Assembly (NCBI GenBank): GCA_037951105.1
Contig: JBAMJV010008414.1
Span: 62,001-126,000 of the forward strand
Reading direction: 5' to 3'
Source: Echinarachnius parma
Taxonomy: Eukaryota > Echinodermata > Echinoidea > Clypeasteroida > Echinarachniidae
DNA length: 64,000 nucleotides
Shown: positions 24,201 to 36,200 of the stretch, in pieces
Position numbering within the stretch: position 1 is the first letter of the stretch
Layout: each line of letters opens with the position of its first letter
The notes under the pieces: generated by a model
The model's input: only the letters and a program-made list of their open reading frames with translations
Database searches by the model: none
Told to the model about the DNA's origin: nothing
Position numbers and translations under genes: made by a program

Positions 24201-27200
24201 TTTTATTATTGTGAATGAATTGATGAAGTCTACTCTTGTTCAATTATCGACATACACCTTTTTGTGTGTTCATATTTGACATGCATGTTGAAAGTGGAAA
24301 ATACTTATAAGATACATATGTCCAAATTGAATTTGAAATAGTATGAATTTATGAGCTCTTTTCATAACTCTTATTTTTATTAGTGAATTGCTTCAATTGC
24401 ATAATTCGAATTGTTCATTTTTGAGCGGTCCAAATATGAACCGTCCATTTCTGAACGTCCAGATCTGAACCGTCCAATTCTGAGCGGTCTAAATATTAAC
24501 TGTTCATGATTGAATTTATTGGACTTTGCTTATATAATGTAAGTGGGCATTATAAATATATGCTCCAATTAAAATAACCAAATTAATTAGCTCTTTCCTC
24601 AATTCTTATTTTTTATTATTGAATTGCTTCCATTGTATATTTTGGAACGTCCATTTCTGAACGTCCAGATCTGAACCGTCCAATTCTGAGCGGTCCAGAT
24701 CTGAACCGTCCATTTCTGAACGTCCAGATCTGAACCGTCCAATTCTGAGCGGTCCAGATCTGAACCGTCCAAATATCAACTGTCCATATTTAAATTTATT
24801 GGATTTGCTTATTTTATATAAGTGGACATTATAAATACATGTTCCAATTAAAATAACTAAATTAATTAGCTCTTTTCCCAATTCTTATTTTTATTATTGA
24901 ATTGTATATTGTGTGAACATGAATTTTTGATGTGTTTGCTGACTTTGATCCGAAGTATGAATTATTCATTATTCTTTTGGAATTTGTCTATTCTCGTTTT
25001 CAGAAACATGAATGTTTGGAAAGAGAGGCTGCGAGCCTCAGTTACTTAATTTAAATGTCACCATAACCTAAGAATTAAATAATTGATTATCATCAATTAT
25101 TATTGTGTGAATATTGTGTAAATACCTGCAATCTGTTAAATAATTGATTTATTAATTGATTATGATAAATTATTATTGTATAAATATGAGGATGTAATTA
25201 GTTAAATAATTGATACCATTTGAACGAAATAATTGATTTCTCAATTATTTCAATCAATTCTTCTTGTAAATTATTATATAAATATTAGTGGTCATTAATT
25301 AATTTATTGTCTATTGTATAGTAGACATTGTATTTTTACTAAGACCTTTTTGTCTAATGACTCTTGGTTGCATGTAATTCTAGACTCTTGGAACTAGTTT
25401 GCAACTATAAGTGTCGGGACAATAGGCCTACTTCGAATTTCACAGCTTTAAACTGCTCTTATATACATTTAAGCAAACATAAATAACTGTAACTAAGAGA
25501 CATGAAATATTAGGTAGTAAGCTGTATTTTATTAATAAATAACTTTAAACTTTAACATTCATGTACTTGTAGATTAAAATAGCCAGAGGATAGAGAATTT
25601 ACAACGCTTATTGCTCGAAATCTATACAGTCAGTAAGGGACGAGACTAAGGTTTACCTTAGATCTTAGATTGTGACATTAACTAATCTTGAACCGTGGTT
25701 GTTAGGAGTTCATAGAAACTTGATGCTTTCAATCCACATAGAATGTTGGTATTAGTGTTCAGGCATACACTAAAAGAATACTTGTGTATGACCTTAAAAG
25801 AGCTAGGGGTGGCTAGGCCAGATGGGAAAATCCCGGTGAGAGGTATGATACCAATGGATAAGGTATGGGAATGACTGCTGGACAGTCAAGAATAGGATAG
25901 TTATTGTTCGTTGGCAAGAAAAGGTGCCATCCATGTTGGTCTGATTTACGTATAAAGCATCAACCGGTGAGCAGATTTCAATTAGGAGCATGTCGCCTTA
26001 GTGCTGATATTCAGTGCTTTATTTATTACTTATATTAAGTACACAAGCGTGTGAGCGAGTAACTCTCTATCTCTCAAATAAAATAAGTTATAGAATAATT
26101 TATAAATGTAGAACATAAACATAAACTCGTAACTTGTAAGATATTTCAAGCGTATAAGAGCATCCAGATCTTAATAATTTCTTACGTTCAGGATTGAACA
26201 GTTTTATACGTCCGAAAACGGACGGTCTTATTGGTAAGAATTGGAGCTCAGAACTTTGAGGTTTTCTATATATTCAAAGTCGTAGCGTAATATTACATTT
26301 ATCTTATCTTATGAATACCTGTATACTCATGTGGCACTATTCATACAAATTATAAACAAATTTGTTCCTTTCTTTTGACTCAAATTGGAGTACTGTAAAT
26401 AAATTAATTTGTTATTCATTGTTACATTTAACAATTCTGACTCGGTATCGATTTATTCAACTAGTCTGGTGACACACACATTAGTTAGTTGTAATTATAT
26501 AATTGATGTATGTTGTTTGCATTTGGTTTGTTGAGTGGAACACTTGAATGACTTGTTGAGATGCGGTCATTAACGATGTATGGATGATGCTGAAGAATGT
26601 AGGAATATTAGTAGTAGATTTAGTAAGTTAAGGTTTGCCACGTTCATTGTTTGTGAACATCCACTCCATTGAAATTGACGCTCGTTATAGATAACCACGC
26701 TACGATTGGGGAACCATAATGGAAATGATAGGAAGATAGAGGTGAATTCTTATGCATTGTTGATGTCTGATTCTGAGCTTGTATAGAGTGTGTGACATAA
26801 TGCGTGTGGCCAGATGCAACGTGTACGGAATGCATGCTATGCAAGTGCCTGTATTACATGTATGTATGCCGTGTGATTACGATTGGATAGCGAAACCTAG
26901 AGTTAGTGTCCCTTATTGCGCTTATATTGATAGTTATGTGGAAGGATAATTAGGATAAAGTCACTCACCCATATTCCCGAAGTAGTTGAATCTACCTGGT
27001 GTAGTTGACATGTTGATAAACGAGTAGAAGGCTCGTCTTTTGTAGATGAAATCAGGACACTTCCATTCCGTCGTACAGGTTATTTGCGGCACATTGCAGG
27101 TCACGTGTTATTTGTTTATATTTATACGGCCAATAGGAAGTCGGCTTATATACAGAGTTCGTATAAGGAATCAGAGGCTATTTATAGATCCTTCTTGGAT

Positions 27201-30200
27201 TGTATTCTAAATACTTAGTTGCATTTAGATAGGGTTGGTAATCCCCTTAATTTACCTGGTGGCAGCGTTTACTATTGTTGGTTATGATTAAGGTTCCCTC
27301 TTCTTTTGTATCTCAAATAAAGCTATGAGAAATATCGATTATGACCCGAGCCCCATTCTCGTTACAGTATTGTAAATGGTCCAATTGGGACCATTTACTG
27401 CTCACAGTGGTAAAAATCTACGGGACACAATTTGAACTACAAACAGAGAGAAAAGAACAGCATATCTAAAGTAAAAAATTGCATACCTAGATTGAAGCTG
27501 ATTTTATGATTTATTGTACAAAATTTCATTTTCAAAATGATAAGTCATACTTACAAAAATCGTCATATAAGTTCCATTTCTTTCTCTTCCTGCTCGATGT
27601 CCCATCGTAAACAAAGAAAGCCCGCCCGCAACATGCGGAGGCCGCTTATTATTGTCCAAAACAAGCCAACTCGCGATCTGCAAGCATGCCCGCCGTATCC
27701 GATTTCGGATACGCCGTATCAGAATTCGGATACGCCGTGTCAGAATTCGGATACGGTAACACGTGTGGTGTGGGAAGCTTGCGGGAAATACATGACAGTC
27801 ATCCAGATAGCAGCAACACTTTCGACCGGGATCACGACTGAGATTTTCTCAGTCTTTTTATTTTCCAAAACTGCAGATTTTCCATTTTTTTCGACATTTG
27901 AAGAATAATTTGGACCATTTTGGTAAGTTCATATAACACTTGTATCATTTTTAGGGCCAGTCATGATTGATTTTGTTGAATTTAAGATAAGAATTTTGTG
28001 TGAAATTTTGACAAACTTTTTTTGTACTGTCCCACATTGTTCCCGTATAGCGCAGCATTACAATGTAGTGTTGTGTGCACTACACCAGTAACGGATCACC
28101 TGGCTTTATTTTAAAAATAATTGACCAATTATCTTAATTTTTTCATCAAAGTGTTAGCAAATTAGCAATTAATATCCAGGAAAAATGTTACTTCTTAAAC
28201 ATGCTTCCTTATTTAGTTATGAGGAGTTGAATTCTGCCACACATGATCCTTATGAAATTTTAGCAAAAATCACACAAAACCCCGATTTTACCAAAATAGC
28301 CATTTCATTTTCGATTTTCAAGTTAGAAATATCACAGATTCTAGTGAAATACATTGTTACAGCAAAACAAAATTAATTCTGATCTTTTGTTTTGTTTTAT
28401 AAGGATTTGAAAATGGGTGATCCGTTACTGGTGTAGATAATTTCTGCTGTAATTATACATTAAAATTTGCCTTTTTTTACTATAAGCCTGCACCCAAACA
28501 CCCGGGAAATGCTGTGGGGTGTATACCAGAACATCTTTCTGTGTTAATAATATATGAATTCTAGATCCGTCGGCATATTTTTGTTTTTGAAACATCTTAT
28601 TTAAAAAAATGAAATTAAAAAAATCCACGTTTTTTTCTTGAAAATCTGAAATCTGTACATTTTGTCACTAGATGACACTATTTTGAAGGCTAATTTCTCA
28701 CTTTTGCGCGATGATCATGGAACTGAGGTTTATCACTTTTAAAAAGGAGATGATAAAGTTGATATTAGATGCACATTCCTCTTCCAGTTATGAAAATTAA
28801 AACAATTAGATAGTCACAAACGTCTTCATGCATCAATTTGGGTAGGTGATCCGTTACTGGTGTAGAAACGGTACTTCCGATTTAAAAAATGATCTCATCT
28901 AAATTCACTCTCCAATTATCTATGATTAGTAATATATATATTTTAAAATTTATATTAACTTGTCAGATATGAAGGAGGAGAGAAACAGGTTGGGATGGTG
29001 TGGCACGATCGGATGGATGCTTGACTTCAAATCTAGAGGTCGTGGGTTCAAATCCGGTTGATGTCTCATCATTGATGTCCTTCAGCAAGACATTTAATCC
29101 GTATTGTTGCTCTCTACCCAGGAGTATAAATGGGTACCTGGTTGGGTGTTAGTTAGCCTGGGCGCTATCATATGGCTGCCATTAGCTAGTATGCTCCCCG
29201 GGGTGTTGAGATGGTGCGCAAGATAATTGTGCGGGTTTGAACTGTACCAGTAATGACCAGGTTAATAATACAGCGCATAAGGATGTGCATTTGCAATGTG
29301 ATCATATTATTGTTATTTAAATTATTATCAGAGAGGTGTTCCCGGAGCTGCATCACTACGCCAGGAGAGAAGTCTGGAGTTTGTCTGTTTCTGATTTTAA
29401 ATAATTGTGTAATCTCTTAGATGTTTTATAATATTTTTATTTTAATATGATACTAACTTGTCAGATATGATGGAAGAGAGGAACAAGTTGATCAGAGAGG
29501 TGTTCCAGGAGCTGCGTCAGTACTGCCAGTTTGTCTGTTTCTGATTATAAATAATTCTTTGTTTAATTTCTATAACTTCTCTTGTTTAATAATATTTTTG
29601 ATCATGCATCTGTTTTAATTTGATATTAACTTGTCAGATTACTCAGATATGAAGGAAGAGAGGAACAAGTTGATTCGGGAGGTGTTCCCGGAGCTGCATC
29701 AGTACTGCCAGGAGAGGGGTCTGGAGTTTGTGCATTTCTGATTATGAATAATTATTTAATCTCTTATTCTCTATGTTTGATAATTTTTTAATTTTAATTT
29801 GATACTAACTTATTAGATATGAAGGAAGAGAGGAACAAGATGATTCGGGAGGTGTTCCCTGAGCTGCGTCAGTACTGCCAGGAGAGGGGTCTGGAGTTTG
29901 TGCATTTCTGATTAGAATAATTGTTTAATCTCTTATTCTCTATGTTTGATAATATTTTTATTTTAATTTGATACTAACTTATCAGATATGAAGGAAGAGA
30001 GGAACAAGTTGATTCGGGAGGTGTTCCCCGAGCTGCGTCAGTACTGCCAGGAGAGGAGTCTTGAGTTTGAGGTGGTGGACATGAGATGGGGGGTCAGGGA
30101 CAGTGCCACCGCTGACCACCTGACCTCTCTCCTGTGCCTCAATGAAATTGACCGATGTAAGCAGATGTCTCAGGGACCTTACTTTGTGGTAACTATGATG

Positions 30201-33200
30201 AAAATTAGGAAAGTGATCCGTTAACTCTCAAACAACTTTTCATAAAACTTGTGATATTTGAGACTACAGTATAATCATATACCAGTATAATTGTAAGATT
30301 CTCATATTTGATGTGTGAAAGTGATAGAAAAAGAAAGCTGTTTATCTATAGTGAAAAAGTGAAAATTTATGTAAGATTTTATCACCTACTCACCGATTGT
30401 TTACGGGGAATATCCAAAGTTGGATACTATGAACTATCAAAGTATCTGAATTTGGATTCTTTTGACTACAATAGAAAGATAGGGACAAAACTGTGTATTA
30501 ATTTTGGCAATTTGAAGAGGTTCATCATATCAACTTCATTGATTTTTGCAAGAGAAGCATACTTAACAGAAGTGGCAGAGCTATCAACTTGATAATGACT
30601 GGGAGATCTACAGGGCTACCATACACTACTGTCCTGATGATGATTATGATGATATGAATCCTTTTACTAAAAGGGAGAAGTTTGTACAATTAATCCAATT
30701 ATCTTTAATATTCAGTGGTTTAGACCTCTTCATGAGTATCTGGTAGGAAGTCATCTAGGTGATGTGCAGTTTTCTTCTTCTGAGATAAACTATTTGATAT
30801 ACACTCGAAGGACACTCTTGCTTTATATTTGTCTTATGAATAGTGTTTCCTTGGCAACAAATATGGCTACCGGCCCCTGAAGGCGAGCATCGACTCTCTC
30901 GTCTTCAAGGAGCTCATCAACGTCGCTTCCAATCATGAAACCATCGATGAAGAGGACGTAGACCTCGTGAAAAGATGGTATGTGGAGGACACTAATTGCG
31001 TACCCCCCGTCTACACCCTTCAGCCCATCACTGTGCATCTTCCTGATTACTACAATGCGATGGATGCGGACAAACAGAGAGCGGCGAGGGAGGAATGGTG
31101 GAGGATGTTTGAGAGGATGAGGAGGGTGTTTGACGAAGCGGCTCGATTGGCTGTAGAGAAGGGCGCCCTCTCAGAAGAACTCATGCACACATTTGTGATG
31201 TCAGGTATGAATAGCTCAAAGGAACATTTGTTTTTTACTGCTTCATTATTAGTATCTAGCCAGAGTTGACACTGTATAGAGGGCGACGAATGGGATAATA
31301 TTCCTGTGGGTGGGGGAGCCTGAGTTGAAAATTGCTTTGAAATCTCAATCAGGACTGGTCCCAAAATACTCTTGCTTGGGTCTATGGAGAATGTGTGAAA
31401 ACCTGTGTATTAAGTTGTATGAATTGTATACATTTTTGCGTGGAGGAACAGCACAGGTAGACGCTGGGTTCATCGTGACTTACCTTTGCTTGGTTTGAAA
31501 AACAAGAACATATATATATTTCTCATCCTTGTTGCTTTTCCTGTATTACAGTGACGGAAGAAGAGCTCAGACACAGTCTGCTTGGAAATGAAAACATTCA
31601 GGACACGTCTCTCTTCTTCCTGCGTGATTTCAAAGAACTCGGTCCTACTCCAGAGGAGGGGAGCTCTATTGCACAGTTTGCTGACGTCAGCCTTAATGAG
31701 TAAGTCAATTTTCCTTGCCATTTTGGTATCCTACTCATTAAGTGGTCACTTTCCCTTTAGTGAAGATTCTGCAATTATTAAAAGCTTATGCCCCATTTTG
31801 ACTCTACAAAGATTAATAATGCAATATGGTTGTCTGTCTGCTCCATTCTCAGTATTGCATCAATACAAGAACCAGTGGCAGATTATCATCAAACTTGGTT
31901 GCTGTATGTGTCTTGAGTGTTTAAAATGAGTTGATTTTGGGGTCATGAGGTCAAAGGTCACAGGTCTCTTTATATGACAGTTCTTTCCTTAACTCTTTTC
32001 TAAACCCATTCCCTTCAAGATTCTGAAATCCCCATAGACCTTCTGCATATCCCACCCGGTTCCTGTACGCAACAAATTAACTGTGTGACAGTTCTGTATT
32101 ATCATTCTTCTATTTCTTTTTGAAATGTTTTCCCCTCCAGTGACAAAGGAACCTGTGAGTTCATGCAGCACCCACAAGCTCTCCTGTCCAAGCTTAAGCT
32201 GGAGTACATCCCAAATCTTGTTCCCCAAGACTCCATCAACCGGTACAGCATTCCCTGGAGGAAAGGGGGGCTTGAACCTACGACCTGCCCAGAGCACGCC
32301 GAGTACCTGAACCACATGTGCTCAGTGTTTGCATCCAGGATCAAGGCTATGATTGATAAGAAGCTGGAAGGTCGGGGGTCAAGGGAGGCTGCTGACCAGG
32401 TCAAGTTGGACCTGTACAAGGAGATCCTTCATCATGCATCATTCTGCAAAACCAAATGCAGGTGTGTGCAGTCAAACCTAATCTAGTGCTAATACCTAAT
32501 ACTAACCCTATTATATAAAGAACCAAATGCAGGTGTGTGCAGTCAAACCTAATCTAGTGCTAATACCTAATACTAACCCTATTATATAAAGACCACCTGT
32601 CTTTAAAGACCACTGTACTTGATTCCTTTGAAAGAAGTGTACATTTAATGAAACCTGTCTAGATAGAGATCACCTGTTTACAAATACCACCTTTTCTCTG
32701 AATTCTGTCTCCCTTTGGTGGTCTTATAGATGAGTTTAACTCTATTTACGCTTTCCTTTATGGAATCCTACTTGACTTTATGATTGAAGTACAATATTTT
32801 GAAAGGGACAAGTTAAAGTTAACTTTATATAGATCTTTTTGATAGATCAGCTACCTTTTAATATTTTTGCTGATTTGTAGCTTTATACTAGCTGTTTTGT
32901 ATTCGTGAAAATAGCTGATTTTATGCTTAAATTGCAGACAAAAGACAACCTGAGAAGTGACTTCTAAACAGTTGTCACAGTGATGATTATGTAGATTAAT
33001 ATTCATTTAGTATCATATATATATTTTTAACTGTATGTTATTTTTAATTTGCAGTGTGTTTCAGGGCAGAGATGAGCTGCTGGCTTCAATCAGGAATTAC
33101 TTGACCTCCAAGCACGGCAAGCCACTAGTCGTTCATGGAGTCTCCGGGTCAGGAAAGACATCAGTCATGGCAATGGTCGCAAGAAATGGTCCCCAGTGGA

Positions 33201-36200
33201 TCGGACAGGGCTGTGTGACGGTCCTGCGATTTCTAGGGACTTCGGCACAGAGTACTTCCATCCATGGCACGCTACAGAGCATGTGTAGACAGGTTAGTTT
33301 AGAATGATAACTTAGCCCGGTTTTTCAAATGATAATCTATTCCCAGTTTTTGGACAAGTTGGTAGTCCTTAAAACCTTGAGCTACTGAACAAAGATTTAT
33401 TGTTGATACATTTCCTATAGTGTTTTCGGTGTCTTGGCCCCAAATTCATTAGAGTATCAAATTGACTTACACGACTATTATTTTCAAAGCTTTTCGCTTC
33501 GTATGTGGAGGATTAAAACAACCCAAAAGCCACCATTCAAAAGATTTTTTTGTAAAGCTGGTCCTTGAATAACTAAAAATATTTGTAGTATCAACTTTAC
33601 AATTGTTATAATTTGTGTATGGTACTATGTTAACTCCTACTAATTCACTGTGACAGATAAGAGTTTCTAATAGATTTCCATAATGTTTGTTTTCAACAGT
33701 TGTGCTTTGCCTATGGAGTAAAGCAGCCCCAAAGTGACCATATAGAGGACTTTTCAGAGCTGGTCCAGGTATTTGGTCGCTTGATTCAAACTCTTCCCAC
33801 AACAGAGAAGCCTCTTCTCCTCCTGTTCGACAGCATCGATCAGCTGAACGCCAACCACAGCGCCCACAAGATGAACTGGCTCCCAAAGACCCTTCCAGAG
33901 AACACCTCTATCATTGTATCCATGCTCCCCAAGCAACACAACTGCCTGGACAACATCAGGCTGACCTTGACTGATCCAAAGTGTTATATCTCCATGGAGA
34001 CGGTGCCCAAGGAGACTGGAATCGCCATTATGGATGGATGGCTTCACAGCAGGAGAAGAACTCTCACCCAAGATCAGAAGGACATCATTGCAGCTGCCTT
34101 CAGCAAGTGTCCCCAACCTCTCTTCCTGAAGCTCCTGTTTGAGGACTTTGTAACATGGCCGTCTTACAAACCAACCGAGGGAATCAAGTTGCCAAATGAC
34201 GTCGTTGAAGCAATCGTCAACCTGTTTCAGGAACTAGAGGACAATCACGGACCAATCCTTGTTGCGCATGCGCTTGGGTATCTCACGGCAGGAAAGAGCG
34301 GTCTTACAGAAGCAGAGATTGAAGATGTCTTGTCGTGTGATGATGAAGTCCTGAATGATGTCTATCAGTATTGGGATCCTCCTGTAGAAGGGATTGTTCG
34401 CATTCCTTCATCGGTCTGGAAACGTCTCAGATACGACATCTCGGAATTCCTATCTCAGCGTCAGTCTGGTGGGAAAACGGTGATAACCTGGTACCATCGG
34501 CAGTTCATTGAAACAGCCAATACTCGCTACCTTGGCATCACAGAGACCAAAGAGATGAGGCATCAGCTGCTTGCTGATATGTTTCTGGGAGAGTACAGTA
34601 ATGGAGCCATCAAGCCCATCCGGCTAGCAAAGCGTAACAAGGACTTTCCAAATGCCAACCGCCATGTTGGCCCACAGCCTGTGATGTTTAGAGGCAATGT
34701 CTTCAACATGAGGAAGTTGCTTGAGCTTCCATATCATCTAATGAGATGCCGGCTGCACAATGGTGTTCCTGAGGGCATGGTCCAGCACATCATGTACAAC
34801 TTTGACTGGATTCTCACCAAGCTGAGGTCCTTCAACTTCCTTGACCTCATCAACGACTTCTCTGCATTCGATGAGGAGAGTGCTCTCTTGATCGACTCTC
34901 TCTACCTCTCTGGAAGCAACTTGAAAGAGGACCCATTTTCTCTGGCTGGGCAGCTGATTGGAAGCATGGCAGATCTTACTGATGGACACCCAAACCTTGC
35001 CAAACTCCTTGAGGGCGCAAGGAAATGGGTCTTTGAAACAAACATGCCACTGATCATTCCTAGAGGTGCATGTTTGATACCACCTGGGGGCCAGTTGAAG
35101 ACCTCACTCTCTGGTCACCCTTCTAAAGTGGAAGCACTCACCCTCAACAGATCTGGAAACATCCTTGTAACAGTGTGCAAGGACACAAGTGGGCAGCCAA
35201 TGGCAAATGTGTGGGAGGAAGCAACAGCGGAGCTTATCCACACCCTTCAGCTCAAAGCAGGTAAAAAGGCTTCTGGGGCATTTTCTGTCGTCGTCAGTCC
35301 TGATGACAAGTATGTCTTCTTTGGCAGTCAGGTCATCGGGATATTTGATCTGATCAGTGGAGAATGCATTGGGAAACTCGAGACTGGTGCCAACCACGCT
35401 CTTACATCCTTCATGTTGAACGATGCTGGGACTGTGGCTGTAGCTGGTGCTGAGAAAGGATCGAATGCTTTTATGTGGGATCTGCAGAACGACAATGCCC
35501 TAACCAAGTTTGAGCATCCAGGAACTGTCTTCTACGCCACCTTTGAAGAAAACACAGAGCTCCTGACTGTGTGCCAAGATGGCTCACTTAGGCGGTGGTC
35601 ACTGAACACCAGGGAATGTCTGCATGCTGTAGAGCTCCACAGGAAAGGCGAGGTTAAAGCAGTTGCGCACGCCAAATCCCTCAAGATGATTATTTCTGGA
35701 GGAAGTGATGGTGTGATCAAACTCACCAACTACCTGGACAACCCGTCTGCACCTGAGAGGTCTCTTGAAGGACACAAGAAGGGAATCCTTTGCCTGCTTG
35801 TTCTTTCGGAAACGCATTTTGCCTCTGCTGCAGGGGACAACATTGTGCGCATCTGGGACATCGGAAAGGGGACAACAGTCATCCATTGCAAAGGTACGTA
35901 GGTGTTCAGTTCAGTTCAGTATTAGTTTATTCATGACATGAAATAAAAGATATATAACAAGAGGAAAAAAGTTTGCTGGGGACTGGGGATCACTTTATAA
36001 TTTAAGCTGTAAGAGTGTATAAAAAGGTGTGTCACTGTGAATATGGTGTTAGATTTGTATTTTGTTGTTTGTTTGAAACTCTAGGACTTTATGAAGGGTC
36101 AAGATTGGTGTCATTGAAATTGCTTAGATTTACTAGGAATTGAAACAAAATTTAAGCAGAATGGATTATGCTCCCTACCTGTTATATTTAATTGGCAGTG

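Larger units (their letters stand above)
12655..27366 (+). mobile_element. Full-length Ty3/Gypsy-type LTR retrotransposon with 4-kb LTRs and extra zinc-finger ORF
   Basis: It is bounded by TG...CA, with LTRs 12655-16725 and 23296-27366 of identical length (4071 bp) and a GTAT duplication at 12651-12654 and 27367-27370. Order: LTR, primer site, gag, protease-RT-RNase H, integrase, C2H2 zinc-finger ORF, polypurine tract, LTR. RT precedes integrase, the Ty3/Gypsy order. I found one LTR difference (13900 C versus 24541 A), which points to a very young insertion. No env-like membrane protein is present: no ORF between integrase and the 3' LTR has a signal peptide or transmembrane segment. It lies in intron 1 of the NACHT-WD gene in sense orientation. 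Confidence 0.95.

Noticed and set aside
12655..27366. Endogenous retrovirus with env
   Set aside because: The ORF after integrase is a soluble C2H2 zinc-finger protein with no signal peptide or membrane span, so this is a retrotransposon with an extra ORF, not an enveloped virus copy.
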